From NCBI RefSeq assembly GCF_017309185.1, contig NZ_JAEKJZ010000001.1, forward strand, positions 806,001-870,000: DNA of 64,000 nucleotides, in the 5' to 3' direction. The notes under the pieces are model-generated. The model was not told the origin of the DNA, did no database searches, and saw only the letters and a program-made list of their open reading frames with translations. Of the stretch, positions 53,201 to 62,604 are shown piece after piece; within the stretch, counting starts at the first letter, position 1; each line of letters starts with the position of its first letter. The DNA comes from Roseibium aggregatum (GTDB taxonomy: Bacteria > Pseudomonadota > Alphaproteobacteria > Rhizobiales > Stappiaceae). The position numbers were made by a program, and so were the translations under genes.

Positions 53201-54091
53201 ATGGCTGACTATTCGATCTGGGTTTGCGAATATTCATACGTCCCCAACTACCACAAGAGCGGCGTTCTCTACGGCGCGCACAATCAGGGCTACGTGAAGC
53301 TTCCTTATTGCTACGTCGTGATCAAGGGCAAGGACCATGTGGCCATGGTCGATGTCGGATACAACGACAAGGACTACGGCAAGACGCTCGGCGACCGTTT
53401 CGGCGTGGAAAACTGGCGCAACCCCAAGACGGTAATGGCCGAACTCGGTCTGTCGCCTGAGGATGTCGATACCTGCTTTATCACCCACGCCCATTTCGAT
53501 CACTTCGGCAATGTCGAGGATTTTCCGAACGCCAAATTTTACATCCAGGAGCGCGAGATCTCCAAATGGGTCTGGGCCATGTCCCTGCCTGACCGCATGC
53601 GCTGGATGATGGTGGCCGTCGACCCGGGCGACATCGTTCGCGGTGTGGACCTGGCGCGCGACCGGCGGCTGGAAACGGTCAATGGCGCACTCACCGACGT
53701 CCTGCCGGGCATCGACCTCCATCCGGCGGAAGACAGCCACACCTGGGGCTCGATGTGGGTCACCGTCCGCAACGATGGCAAGCCCCAGTCCGAGGACACC
53801 TGGGTCCTTGCCGGCGACCTGATTTATGTGTTTGAGAACATCAAGGGTCCGGGCGCTGCCGTGGATGCGGATGAGATCTACACACCGGTCGGCCTTGCCA
53901 CCGGAAGCCAGGCCAACCTCGTTCTGGCGACCGAGGAGATGATGAAACAGGTCGGTTACGACAGCCACCGCATCATTCCGGTCCACGAGGAGCGGTTGCG
54001 TGACACATTCCCGTCACGGATCTCGAAAGAAGGGCTGCGGATCACCGAAATCTGTCTTGCGGACGGTGAAACATCGAAGGTGACGGCCTGA
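53201..54091 (+). CDS. Metallo-beta-lactamase-fold hydrolase (lactonase-like)
   Basis: This 296-residue protein of the metallo-beta-lactamase superfamily has the zinc signature THAHFDHFGN (H96, H98, D100, H101). Further ligands are plausible in HPAEDSHTWGSMWV, VLAGDLIYVFEN and PVHEERL. Overall layout resembles the N-acyl-homoserine-lactonase/AttM group, members of which also open sugar lactones. GGAGGAAATAAGACCT precedes the ATG. It shares its stop with the start of the next gene (one base). In this cluster a sugar-acid lactone is a plausible substrate, but this is inferred from context. Confidence 0.85.
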   Translation: MADYSIWVCEYSYVPNYHKSGVLYGAHNQGYVKLPYCYVVIKGKDHVAMVDVGYNDKDYGKTLGDRFGVENWRNPKTVMAELGLSPEDVDTCFITHAHFDHFGNVEDFPNAKFYIQEREISKWVWAMSLPDRMRWMMVAVDPGDIVRGVDLARDRRLETVNGALTDVLPGIDLHPAEDSHTWGSMWVTVRNDGKPQSEDTWVLAGDLIYVFENIKGPGAAVDADEIYTPVGLATGSQANLVLATEEMMKQVGYDSHRIIPVHEERLRDTFPSRISKEGLRITEICLADGETSKVTA

Positions 54092-55032
54092 TGGCGGACA
54101 AATCGGTCGTTGCCATTGTCGGCGCCGGACTTGTCGGCTCCGGCTGGGCTCTCGTCTTTGCGCGCGCCGGGCATGACGTCAGGATCTTCGATCCGGATGC
54201 AACCGTCCGGGACCGGGTGCTGCCCTGGGCGGCGGCCTCCGTGGAGGAACTTGTTCAGGCGGGCCTTGTCTCCGGCGGCGAAGAGGTTCTGCAGCGCCTT
54301 TCGGTCTGCGAAACCCTTGAGGACGCGCTCGACGGCGCGGGATACATCCAGGAATCCGTTTTCGAGACGGTCAAGGTGAAGTCCGAAGCGTGCCGTGCGA
54401 TCGATGCGGTCATGCGAAGCGACGCCATCGTCGGGTCTTCGTCGTCCGGCATTCCGGCGTCGCGCTTTACCGAAGACTGCCGCAACAGGAACCGGTTTCT
54501 GATCGCGCATCCGGTGAACCCGCCGCATCTTGTGCCGGTGGTCGAACTTGTGCCGGCGCCCTGGACCGACGACGAGGCCATGACCGAAACACGGCGGATC
54601 ATGACAGAGGTCGGACAGGTTCCGGTCACCCTGACCCGCGAGATCGACGGCTTCATTCTCAACAGGCTTCAGGGCGCGCTCCTGAACGAGGCCTGGGCAC
54701 TCTACGACGAGGGCTACGCGAGCCTTGAGGATATCGACGCGACCGTGGCTCACGGGCTGGGGTTGCGCTGGTCCTTCATGGGCCCTTTCGAGACCATCGA
54801 CCTCAACGCCCCTGGCGGCATCACCGACTACGCCGCCCGGCTGGGCGGCATGTACCACGACATGGCGGCCAAACGCGTGGCCAGGCCGTGGCCCGAAGAA
54901 ACAATCCGCAAGGCGGGAGAGGAACGCCGGCAGACCTTGCCGGAAGGCGATCTTGCGGACCGCCGCGCCTGGCGGGACGCCGCGCTGACGCGTCTTGCCG
55001 CATTCAAGAAATCCCAGGGTCTGGGGCCTTGA
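54091..55032 (+). CDS. 3-hydroxyacyl-CoA-dehydrogenase-family oxidoreductase (L-gulonate 3-dehydrogenase-like)
   Basis: This 313-residue NAD-dependent enzyme has an N-terminal Rossmann domain with VAIVGAGLVGSGWALVFARA and a C-terminal helical domain. HPVNPPHLVPVVELVPAP carries the catalytic histidine region, and the NRLQGALLNEAWAL segment is typical. It is closer to the lambda-crystallin/L-gulonate 3-dehydrogenase subgroup than to the CoA-specific enzymes. Such enzymes oxidise a 3-hydroxy acid to a 3-oxo acid. In this cluster a tetronate would give 3-oxo-tetronate, the substrate of OtnK. Confidence 0.85.
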   Translation: MADKSVVAIVGAGLVGSGWALVFARAGHDVRIFDPDATVRDRVLPWAAASVEELVQAGLVSGGEEVLQRLSVCETLEDALDGAGYIQESVFETVKVKSEACRAIDAVMRSDAIVGSSSSGIPASRFTEDCRNRNRFLIAHPVNPPHLVPVVELVPAPWTDDEAMTETRRIMTEVGQVPVTLTREIDGFILNRLQGALLNEAWALYDEGYASLEDIDATVAHGLGLRWSFMGPFETIDLNAPGGITDYAARLGGMYHDMAAKRVARPWPEETIRKAGEERRQTLPEGDLADRRAWRDAALTRLAAFKKSQGLGP

Positions 55033-55089
55033 GGCCCGGAAAGCCGCATTGACGACCCGGACCAGTAAAGACCCGAAACAAGGAAAAAG

Positions 55090-56424
55090 ATGATGTCCAT
55101 AACCTATCTCAAGCGAGGAAAGCCCGAAGCGGACCGCGCTGATGACGACGCCAAGACGCGTTCCGTCGTCGAAAGCACGCTCAAGGATATCGAGGAGCGC
55201 GGTGACACTGCCGTGAGGGAGCTTTCCGAGAAGTTCGACAAATATTCCCCGCCGTCCTTCCGCCTGTCGGAAAGCGACATTGAATCGATCGTCTCGAAAG
55301 TTTCCGACCAGGAAATGGCCGATATCCGGTTCGCCCACGACCAGGTGCGGAATTTCGCCCAGGCACAGCGGGACTCCATGCTGGACATCGAGGTCGAGAC
55401 GCTGCCCGGGGTGGTGCTTGGCCACAAGAATATCCCCGTGCAATCCGTCGGCTGCTACGTACCCGGCGGCAAGTTTCCGATGGTCGCCTCGGCCCACATG
55501 TCCGTTGCCACCGCCTCGGTCGCGGGCGTGCCGCGCATTCTCGCGGCAACGCCCCCGTTCAAGGGCGAACCCAATCCGGGTGTGATTGCGGCAATGCAGA
55601 TGGGCGGTGCTCATGAAATCTACGTGTTTGGCGGCATCCAGGCGATCGGTGCCATGGCGATCGGTACCGAGACGATTGACCCGGTCGACATGCTGATCGG
55701 TCCGGGCAATGCTTTCGTTGCCGAAGCAAAGCGCCAGTTGTTCGGTCGCGTGGGCATCGATCTGTTCGCGGGGCCGACGGAGACGCTGGTCATCGCGGAC
55801 GAAACGGCGGCCGATGCCGAACTGTGCGCCACCGACCTGCTGGGCCAGGCCGAGCACGGCTACAACAGCCCCTGCGTGCTCCTGACGAACTCGGAAAAGC
55901 TCGCGCGCGACACCATGGCGGAAGTCGAGCGGCTGCTGGGCATTCTGCCGACCGCCGACACGGCCCGGGTCAGCTGGCAGGACTACGGCGAGGTGATCGT
56001 CTGCGATACCTACGACGAAATGCTGCAGGCCGCCAACGACATTGCCTCCGAGCACGTTCAGGTCATGACGGACCGGGACGAGTGGTTCCTGGACAACATG
56101 CATTCCTACGGAGCGCTTTTCCTCGGGCCGCGGACCAACGTCGCCAATGGCGACAAGGTCATCGGCACCAACCATACCCTGCCGACCAAGAAGGCGGGCC
56201 GTTACACCGGTGGGCTCTGGGTCGGAAAATACCTGAAGACACACAGCTATCAGCGCATTCTGACCGACGAGGCGGCCACCATGATCGGTGAATACGGCTC
56301 ACGCCTGTGCATGCTGGAAGGGTTTGTCGGTCACGCCGAACAGTGCAACGTCCGGGTCCGCCGCTACGGCGGGATCAACGTGCCCTACGGCGAAGGCGCT
56401 CCCTACCGCAAGGCTGCCGAATGA
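55090..56424 (+). CDS. Histidinol-dehydrogenase-like oxidoreductase
   Basis: This 444-residue protein of the HisD family has [72 protein letters not shown] and [13 protein letters not shown]. The family uses zinc and NAD and oxidises a primary alcohol in two steps to the acid. It stands among acid-sugar genes, not with histidine biosynthesis genes, so a HpsN-like or sugar-alcohol/aldose dehydrogenase role is more likely than HisD. The start ATG ([10 protein letters not shown]) follows AAGGAAAAAG. Confidence 0.85.
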   Translation: MMSITYLKRGKPEADRADDDAKTRSVVESTLKDIEERGDTAVRELSEKFDKYSPPSFRLSESDIESIVSKVSDQEMADIRFAHDQVRNFAQAQRDSMLDIEVETLPGVVLGHKNIPVQSVGCYVPGGKFPMVASAHMSVATASVAGVPRILAATPPFKGEPNPGVIAAMQMGGAHEIYVFGGIQAIGAMAIGTETIDPVDMLIGPGNAFVAEAKRQLFGRVGIDLFAGPTETLVIADETAADAELCATDLLGQAEHGYNSPCVLLTNSEKLARDTMAEVERLLGILPTADTARVSWQDYGEVIVCDTYDEMLQAANDIASEHVQVMTDRDEWFLDNMHSYGALFLGPRTNVANGDKVIGTNHTLPTKKAGRYTGGLWVGKYLKTHSYQRILTDEAATMIGEYGSRLCMLEGFVGHAEQCNVRVRRYGGINVPYGEGAPYRKAAE

Positions 56425-57182
56425 CGGCTGCCGGTCCGACATTCCGCCTCGACGGGCGCCGGGCGCTCGTCGTCGGCGCCAGCCGGGGTATCGGCCGGGC
56501 CGTCGCGGAGGCGATGGCCGCGGCGGGCGCGGAGGTAACACTCTGCGCACGCTCGGCGGAGCAGATCGACGAGACGGTCTCGGCCCTTCGCGCACAAGAC
56601 CTCCAGGCGGAGACGCTGGCGGTCGACGTGACGGATACCGGGGCTTTTGCGGCGACCGTCGCGGCCCTCCCGGCTTTCGACATTCTGGTCAACAACGCCG
56701 GGACCAACCGCCCGAAGCCGCTCGCCGAGGTCTCCGAGGACGACTATGACGCCGTCCTGAACCTGAACCTCAGGGCGGCCGTCTTTGCCGCCAAGGCGGT
56801 AACGGCGCGGATGCTGGCAGAGGGCCGGCGGGGATCGGTCATCAACATGTCCTCGCAGATGGGCCATGTCGGGGCGGCGAACCGGACCATCTACTGTGCC
56901 TCGAAATGGGCGCTTGAAGGGTTCACGAAGGCGCTCGCGGTGGAACTTGCCCCGGCCGGTATCCGGGTCAACACCATCTGCCCGACCTTTGTCGAAACGC
57001 CGATGACAAAACCCTTTTTCGAAGATCCGAAATTCCGCGACGAAGTTCTGGCCAAGATCCCGCTAGGACGGTTGGGACAGGTGGAGGAAGTCGCCGCCGC
57101 GGCGGTCTACCTGGCCTCGGACGCGGCAGCCCTGATGACGGGCAGCGCCCTGAAGCTGGATGGCGGCTGGACGGCGCTTTGA
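56421..57182 (+). CDS. Short-chain dehydrogenase/reductase
   Basis: This 253-residue classical SDR has the cofactor motif [16 protein letters not shown], the NNAG motif in [10 protein letters not shown], the catalytic Ser (NMSSQMGH) and Tyr-x-x-x-Lys (YCASK), and the C-terminal [12 protein letters not shown]. The ATG at 56421 overlaps the stop of the HisD-like gene (ATGA). The substrate is unknown; with a lactonase and other dehydrogenases next to it, oxidation of an aldose or polyol is likely. Confidence 0.9.
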   Translation: MTAAGPTFRLDGRRALVVGASRGIGRAVAEAMAAAGAEVTLCARSAEQIDETVSALRAQDLQAETLAVDVTDTGAFAATVAALPAFDILVNNAGTNRPKPLAEVSEDDYDAVLNLNLRAAVFAAKAVTARMLAEGRRGSVINMSSQMGHVGAANRTIYCASKWALEGFTKALAVELAPAGIRVNTICPTFVETPMTKPFFEDPKFRDEVLAKIPLGRLGQVEEVAAAAVYLASDAAALMTGSALKLDGGWTAL

Positions 57183-57263
57183 CCCCGGTGTCAACATGAG
57201 GATGCCGTCTGATATCTTCGGCGAACCCGGCCTTGACCGGACGAAACACCTGGGAGGCGGGTC

Positions 57264-58505
57264 ATGAAGCTTGGCGCTGTTGGAGACGATTTCACGGGCT
57301 CCTCCGATCTCGGCCTGACGCTGGCCGAAGGCGGGCTTCGAACCGTGCAATATGTGGGCGTTCCGGCAGGCGGGGCGGCTCCGGATGTAGAAGCGGGCAT
57401 CGTTGCCCTGAAATCGCGGTCTCTTCCTGTGGAAGAAGCGGTTGCCCAGTCGCTGGCGGCCCTCAGGTGGCTTCGTGAGCAGGGTTGTACACAATTCCTG
57501 TTCAAATATTGCTCGACCTTCGACAGCACCCCTGAAGGCAACATCGGTCCGGTCATCGAGGCCTTTATCGAGGAACTGGGAACGGAGGCTCCGGTGATCG
57601 TGTGTCCGGCGTTTCCGGCAACGGGGCGCACCGTCTATCAGGGCCATCTCTTTGTCGGCGACCGGCTCCTGTCGGAGTCAGGCATGGAAAATCACCCGCT
57701 GACACCCATGACCGACCCCGATCTGCGCCGCTTTCTCGGCCTGCAGGTCCGGTCCCCCGTCGGGCATCTGCCGCATTCGGAAATCGCCGCGGGCCGGGTT
57801 CGTGAGGGCCTCTTGAGCGAGGCGCGGGAAGGCCGTCAAATCGTGGTGTGCGATGCGATCTCAAACAGCGATCTCGTCGCATTGGGCAACGCCGCCCGCG
57901 ACTTTCCGCTTTTGACCGGCGGTTCCGGAATTGCGCTCGCACTTCCCTCCGCCCATGGCGCGGACAGGTGCAACCCGGCACACTGGTCGGGCGTGCAGGG
58001 GCCGGCGCTCGCCCTGTCAGGGTCCTGCTCGATGGCCACCCGGCGGCAGGTTGCCGAACACGCCCGCGCCCGACAGCCGCAACGCAGGATCAGGATAGAG
58101 GATCTGGTCAGTAGTTCCGTAACTGTCGTGGAGACGCTTGACTGGGCACTCTCCTGCGAAGGCCTGCCTCTGGTCTACTCCTCCGCGGACCCGGCGGAGG
58201 TTCGCGCGGTGCAGGACCGCTTCGGCCTTGCGGCGAGTGCATCCGCAATCGAGGACTTCTTCGCGTCGCTCGCCGTGGAGGCGGTCAGACGCGGCGTGAC
58301 ACGTCTGATATCGGCGGGGGGAGAAACCTCCGGCGCCGTCGTGAATGCCCTTGAGGCGGATGCGCTGCGCATCGGGCCCATGATCGATCCGGGTGTTCCA
58401 GCCGTCACCGTGGAAGGCCAGCCGCTCGCACTGGCCCTGAAATCGGGGAATTTCGGTGCCGACGACTTCTTCCTCAAGGCCGCGCGCGTTCTGGAGGGCG
58501 GATGA
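57264..58505 (+). CDS. otnK: 3-oxo-tetronate kinase OtnK
   Basis: This 413-residue protein of the four-carbon acid-sugar kinase (DUF1537) family has N-terminal GAVGDDFTGSSDLGLTLAE and LFKYCSTFDSTPEGNIG. The C-terminal nucleotide-binding half has ISAGGETSGAVVNALEADAL. OtnK phosphorylates 3-oxo-tetronate to its 4-phosphate. GGAGGCGGG stands 3-11 bases before the ATG. The stop overlaps the start of otnC (ATGA), giving the known otnK-otnC-otnI order. Confidence 0.9.
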   Translation: MKLGAVGDDFTGSSDLGLTLAEGGLRTVQYVGVPAGGAAPDVEAGIVALKSRSLPVEEAVAQSLAALRWLREQGCTQFLFKYCSTFDSTPEGNIGPVIEAFIEELGTEAPVIVCPAFPATGRTVYQGHLFVGDRLLSESGMENHPLTPMTDPDLRRFLGLQVRSPVGHLPHSEIAAGRVREGLLSEAREGRQIVVCDAISNSDLVALGNAARDFPLLTGGSGIALALPSAHGADRCNPAHWSGVQGPALALSGSCSMATRRQVAEHARARQPQRRIRIEDLVSSSVTVVETLDWALSCEGLPLVYSSADPAEVRAVQDRFGLAASASAIEDFFASLAVEAVRRGVTRLISAGGETSGAVVNALEADALRIGPMIDPGVPAVTVEGQPLALALKSGNFGADDFFLKAARVLEGG

Positions 58506-59152
58506 GCCGGGAAGCCGATCTTCGCGAACGCATCTGCCGTCTGGCAAAGTCCATGTTCGATCGCGGGCTGACCGCCGGGGCCTCCGGCAACATCTCCGCG
58601 CGCCTCGACGACGGCTCCCTTCTGGTGACGCCGACGGGATCCTCCTTCGGGACGCTGGATCCATCGCGGCTCAGCCATCTTGCCGGCGACGGCCGCTTCC
58701 TGTCTGGTGCCAGGCCGACCAAGGAAATGCCTCTTCACAGCGCGTTTTACGAGACGCGGTCCGAAACCGGAGCGGTGGTGCATCTCCATTCCTGTCACTC
58801 GGTCGCCGTGTCGATGCTGCCGGAAACGGACCCGGACAACGTCCTTCCACCGCTGACGCCCTATTCGATCATGCGTCTCGGCAAGGTCAAGCTGCTGCCG
58901 GTCTTCCTGCCGGGGGATCCGGCCATGGGCGACGCGGTGCGCGGACTTGCCGGAAAACGCTCCGCCGTTCTTCTGGCAAACCACGGCCCCGTCGTGGCCG
59001 GCAAGGACCTTGAGGCGGCCGTCTATGCGGCCGAGGAACTGGAGGAAACCGCGAAGCTGGCCCTGATGACCCGTGGACTGCAGCCACGCGTTCTGACGGG
59101 ACCTCAGATACAAAGCCTGGTTCAAACCTACGATATCGAGTGGCAATCATGA
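58502..59152 (+). CDS. otnC: 3-oxo-tetronate 4-phosphate decarboxylase OtnC
   Basis: This 216-residue class II aldolase family protein (aldolase/AraD/FucA fold) has NISARLDDGSLLVTPTGSSF, the metal ligands H94 and H96 in VVHLHSCHS, and LLANHGPVVAGKDLEAAVYA with a third histidine. OtnC decarboxylates 3-oxo-tetronate 4-phosphate to dihydroxyacetone phosphate. It overlaps otnK and otnI by four bases on either side, so the three genes are translationally coupled. Confidence 0.9.
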   Translation: MSREADLRERICRLAKSMFDRGLTAGASGNISARLDDGSLLVTPTGSSFGTLDPSRLSHLAGDGRFLSGARPTKEMPLHSAFYETRSETGAVVHLHSCHSVAVSMLPETDPDNVLPPLTPYSIMRLGKVKLLPVFLPGDPAMGDAVRGLAGKRSAVLLANHGPVVAGKDLEAAVYAAEELEETAKLALMTRGLQPRVLTGPQIQSLVQTYDIEWQS

Positions 59153-59910
59153 CCGAACGCTTTCGTTTTTCCGCAAATACGGGCTTTCTCTGGAAGGATC
59201 GTCCGTTTCTCGATCGCATTCGCGCCGCCGCGGCCGCCGGTTTCGACGCGGTGGAATTTCACGACGAGGCGCAGTCGGAAACGCCCGCCGACCTCAAAAC
59301 GGTTCTCGAAGACACCGGGCTGCCTGTCTGCGGGCTCAACGTCCGCATGGGAGCGACCGCCGGCTGTGCGGCGGTGCCGGGAGAAGCGCAGCGGGCCGGT
59401 GACGATTTTCTCAAGGCCCTCGAGGTTGCGGAAAGCGTCGATGCCGGCGCGATCCACGTGCTTGCAGGGCATGCGGAGGGTCCTGAAGCAGCCGAGCAAT
59501 ACCGGAAGGTCCTGGACTTCTGTTGCGGCCAGACGGACCGGACGGTTCTCATAGAACCGATCTGCCTTGCGAAAATGCCGGGCTATTTTCTGAAAGACGT
59601 CGACCAGGCGTCGGAAATCCTGGCGGATGTCGGCAGGCCCAACCTGAAGATCATGTTCGACTGCTTTCATGTGCGCGAGGAGAGCGGCGACATTCTGACA
59701 GCCTTTGAACGGGTGAGGGCAGCCGTCGGCCACATCCAGATCGCCTCTTGGCCCGACCGCTCCGAGCCCGGAAACGGGGAGCCGGACTATTCCCGTCTTC
59801 TGCCAGCCTTCCACGCCGCGGGCTACCGCTCCTGCTTCGGCTGCGAATACGTACCATCCGGCGACACCGATGCGGGTTTGGTTTGGAGAGAGCGATATCG
59901 GGGGATTTAA
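59149..59910 (+). CDS. otnI: 2-oxo-tetronate isomerase OtnI (hydroxypyruvate-isomerase family)
   Basis: This 253-residue TIM-barrel protein of the Hyi/OtnI family starts MTERFRFSANTGFLWKDRPF. It contains GFDAVEFHDEAQSETPADLK, RTVLIEPICLAKMPGYFLKD, the ligand segment IMFDCFHVREESGDI, IQIASWPDRSEPGNGEPDYS and CFGCEYVPSGDT. OtnI interconverts 2-oxo- and 3-oxo-tetronate. The ATG at 59149 overlaps the otnC stop (ATGA). It is the last gene of the series on this strand; the next gene is on the opposite strand. Confidence 0.88.
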   Translation: MTERFRFSANTGFLWKDRPFLDRIRAAAAAGFDAVEFHDEAQSETPADLKTVLEDTGLPVCGLNVRMGATAGCAAVPGEAQRAGDDFLKALEVAESVDAGAIHVLAGHAEGPEAAEQYRKVLDFCCGQTDRTVLIEPICLAKMPGYFLKDVDQASEILADVGRPNLKIMFDCFHVREESGDILTAFERVRAAVGHIQIASWPDRSEPGNGEPDYSRLLPAFHAAGYRSCFGCEYVPSGDTDAGLVWRERYRGI

Positions 59911-60098
59911 TTTCCTCGGAAATTTGGCGGGGAAATATAGTTGCTGGGAATAGGTGGTTTGAATGAATTTCTATCGGCCGTTTAGAGAGGCCGGTGTCCA
60001 GTCGCCAATCCTGTTTTCCGACCGGTAGCGAGAACGTCACTGGCCCGATAACTGAATGGCCAACGTTGTTGCTGGAGCCTCGGCCGATAAGTGTCGGT

Positions 60099-60776
60099 TC
60101 AGGACGTCGGCTCCTTTTCCCTGGCGCGCTGGAAGACGTGGTAGGCGGCACGGAGGTGGCCGTACATGACCGATCTGGCCCAATCGCCGTCACCTTCGCG
60201 GAAGGCTTGCAGCATCTCGTGATGATGTTCCATCGAACGCGCGAGATCCTCCTGCGAGTAGGCCTCGAACGTGCGCGCCTGAATCGAGAACTCCACAACA
60301 CTCGTGAGCAGGACCGACAGCCGCTTGTTGCCCGAGGCCGCGATGATTGCGGAATGGAACTGGCTGTTGAGCTGCGTGAGGCTTTTGAAGTCCTGGTTGG
60401 GTCCGGGGCGGGCGCACTCGGCCATCTGTCGGGCCAGATCAGCCAATTCGGCAATCGTCTCACTGTCTATCCGGCGCGCGGCTTCGGCGCAGGCATGGCA
60501 TTCCAGCAGCAGACGAAGTTCGAAAATCTCCTCGGCATCCTTTTTCGTCCAGCCGATGACATGGGCTCCCCGGTTCGCGATCAGTTCCACGAGTCCTTCT
60601 GCGGCCAGGCGGCGCAGGGCCTCTCGAACGGGGGTTCGCGAGAGAGCCAGGGACTTGGAAAGGGTGGCCGAAGACAAATGCGAGCCGACGGCGTGCTCGC
60701 CGCTCAGGATGCGGTCCCGGATCGCGCGATAGGCCACTTCGGTCGCAGTGTCATTTTCTGATTTGTCGTTTGCCAT
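60099..60776 (-). CDS. GntR/FCD-family regulator of the TRAP importer
   Basis: This 225-residue regulator has a winged HTH (LSKSLALSRTPVREALRRLA, then AEGLVELIANRGAHVIGW) and a C-terminal FCD effector domain (about 90-210) with LNSQFHSAIIAASGNKRL. FCD members bind organic acids or sugar acids through a metal. It diverges from dctP, and two TTGGATCCA boxes lie between. It probably controls the TRAP importer and possibly the otn genes in response to the acid. Confidence 0.9.
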   Translation of the reverse strand: MANDKSENDTATEVAYRAIRDRILSGEHAVGSHLSSATLSKSLALSRTPVREALRRLAAEGLVELIANRGAHVIGWTKKDAEEIFELRLLLECHACAEAARRIDSETIAELADLARQMAECARPGPNQDFKSLTQLNSQFHSAIIAASGNKRLSVLLTSVVEFSIQARTFEAYSQEDLARSMEHHHEMLQAFREGDGDWARSVMYGHLRAAYHVFQRAREKEPTS

Positions 60777-60855
60777 GATGCCGAGTCTGGTTTGTTCGAT
60801 CCCGTTGGTTCGCCAGTATTCAATATGTCCGCGCGGTTTGCCAGATGGGTTAAAA

Positions 60856-60926
60856 TTGGATCCATATTATCCATGTAAGGAGAAAAAATAAGGAAAATTT
60901 CCAAAAAAAGAATTGGATTGGATCCA
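60856..60926. promoter_or_regulatory. Two TTGGATCCA boxes, candidate GntR operators
   Basis: TTGGATCCA occurs at 60856-60864 and again at 60918-60926, between the divergent gntR and dctP starts. It contains a GGATCC palindrome flanked by T/A. The surroundings are AT-rich (TATTATCCATG). The centres are 62 bp apart. Confidence 0.55.
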
Positions 60927-61038
60927 CTTTCTTGTTACCAACTGCTCATGGGCTTGGTTTCTGGCCTGTGAAAAATGTCCGTTCCGGTGCGGGAGGCGCC
61001 GGTTCGGGACAGGGCAATTTGGAAGGGAGGACCCCAAT

Positions 61039-62031
61039 ATGAGAACCATCGTTTCGCTGCTTGCCGGAGCGGCAATGTTCGCAGGCAGCACGCTGGCCAG
61101 TCAGGCAGCCGACCTGACGCTGCGCATCTCTCTGCAGACGCCGCTGAAGTCGCACCTCGGTCAGAACCTGCTTTTGTTCAAGGACGAAGTGGAAAAGAAG
61201 TCCGGTGGCGACATAGAGGTTCAGATCTACGATTCCGCGCAGCTCTTCAAGGACAGTGAGGTGCCCGAGGCTGTCGGTTCCGGCGCACTGGAAATGGGTG
61301 TTGCCTCGCTCACCCGCTACGTTGGCGATATCCCGGCGGTGGACATCTTCTACATGCCCTTCGTCCTGAACTCGGAAGAGAAGATCCGCAAGGCGGTTGC
61401 TCCCGGAAGCCCTGTGCGTCAGCCGCTTGACGACGCCATTCTGGAAACCGGAGCACGCGTCCTGTGGTGGCAGGCCTACGGTACCGTCATCCTGATTTCC
61501 AAGGGTGAGCCGATCGCCAAACCGGCCGACATGGCCGACAAGAAGGCGCGCGTGTTCGGCAAGTCCCTGGGCACCTGGGTTTCGGTCGTCGGTGGTGTGC
61601 CGACCATGATTTCCGGTTCCGAACAGTTCCTGGCTTACCAGCGCGGCACGGTGGATCTAGGCATGACCGGCGTGTCCGGCGTCCAGTCGCGCAAGCTCTG
61701 GGAAGTGATGGATACCATCACCAAGACCAACCACGCCGACATCGAGTTCCTCGTCGTGATCAACGAGGACTTCTGGCAGGGCCTGACGGACGAACAGCGT
61801 GGCTGGATTTCCGAAGCCGCGCGGGTTGCGGAGATCGATGTTCGTGACCGTGTCGCCGAGATCGAGGCGAAGGCTTATTCCGACGCCGAGGAAAACGGCA
61901 TGACGATCTACCAGCCGACCGACGAGGAAATCGCTGCCTGGAAAGAGGCTTCGGCTCCGGTCATCGATACCTGGCTGGAAGAGGCCGGACCTCTGGGCAA
62001 GCAGGTTCTCGATGCGGCCAACGGCCTTTGA
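61039..62031 (+). CDS. dctP: TRAP importer solute-binding protein (DctP family)
   Basis: This 330-residue extracytoplasmic protein has a signal peptide MRTIVSLLAGAAMFAGSTLA cleaved near SQAAD. Family blocks include LQTPLKSHLGQNLLLFKDEV, IEVQIYDSAQLFKDSEVPEA and a conserved arginine in KKARVFGKSLGTWVSV that would bind a carboxylate. TRAP binding proteins mostly take up organic acids, which fits a sugar acid here. The ATG at 61039 follows GGAAGGGAGG; the open frame to 60913 is not used. Confidence 0.92.
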   Translation: MRTIVSLLAGAAMFAGSTLASQAADLTLRISLQTPLKSHLGQNLLLFKDEVEKKSGGDIEVQIYDSAQLFKDSEVPEAVGSGALEMGVASLTRYVGDIPAVDIFYMPFVLNSEEKIRKAVAPGSPVRQPLDDAILETGARVLWWQAYGTVILISKGEPIAKPADMADKKARVFGKSLGTWVSVVGGVPTMISGSEQFLAYQRGTVDLGMTGVSGVQSRKLWEVMDTITKTNHADIEFLVVINEDFWQGLTDEQRGWISEAARVAEIDVRDRVAEIEAKAYSDAEENGMTIYQPTDEEIAAWKEASAPVIDTWLEEAGPLGKQVLDAANGL

Positions 62032-62046
62032 CGGGAGATCCGGGCA

Positions 62047-62562
62047 ATGACCTTTAGATGGCTCGACAGGCTTTCGGATGGCATCGCCTGGATCGCGGCC
62101 TGGGCTCTCTTCGTAGTCGGGCTGATGCTCGGCTACGAAGTGATCGCCCGGTATTTCTTCAACGCGCCCACGATATGGGCCGAGGAAATGTCGCGCATCC
62201 TGATGGTCTGGGCGGTCTTCATGGCGGGGGCTTCGCTGATGCGCAAGGATGCGCAGATCCGGGTGACCATTCTGACCGACCTTTTGGGCCCTGGGGGCAA
62301 GCTTGTCGCACGCCTCGTGTCGCTCGTCTTCGTTGTCGGCGTGTCCGCGTTGCTTGTCCGCTACGGGATCAAGGATCCCGTCAGCAGCCTGGAACATGGG
62401 CGAACGACGGGGACGATGCTGGATCCACCGGCCTGGATCATGCAGGCGAGCGTCCCGGCAGGGTTCGCCCTTGTCTGTGTGCAGGGTTTGGTCGAGATCG
62501 TCCGGACCTTGCGCGGAGACCGGGCCGCCGAGCGAAGCGCCGCCGACCACATGGCCGGCTGA
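62047..62562 (+). CDS. dctQ: TRAP importer small permease (DctQ family)
   Basis: This 171-residue membrane protein has four helices and the family motif NAPTIWAEEMSRILMVWAVF. It starts MTFRWLDRLSDGIAWIAAWA. The gene lies 15 bases after dctP and 42 bases before dctM in the usual order. Together the three encode a sodium-driven high-affinity importer. Confidence 0.92.
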   Translation: MTFRWLDRLSDGIAWIAAWALFVVGLMLGYEVIARYFFNAPTIWAEEMSRILMVWAVFMAGASLMRKDAQIRVTILTDLLGPGGKLVARLVSLVFVVGVSALLVRYGIKDPVSSLEHGRTTGTMLDPPAWIMQASVPAGFALVCVQGLVEIVRTLRGDRAAERSAADHMAG

Positions 62563-62604
62563 CCGGCTCCCACCAGAAGCGCCATATGGCGCAGGAAACC
62601 GACA

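Noticed and set aside
53956..56244. A 762-codon open frame on the minus strand
   Set aside because: It is antisense to the 3-hydroxyacyl-CoA-dehydrogenase-like and HisD-like genes, with no recognisable motif.
55090..56424. Annotation as histidinol dehydrogenase of histidine biosynthesis
   Set aside because: No other his gene is nearby and the neighbours are acid-sugar enzymes; only the family name is supported.
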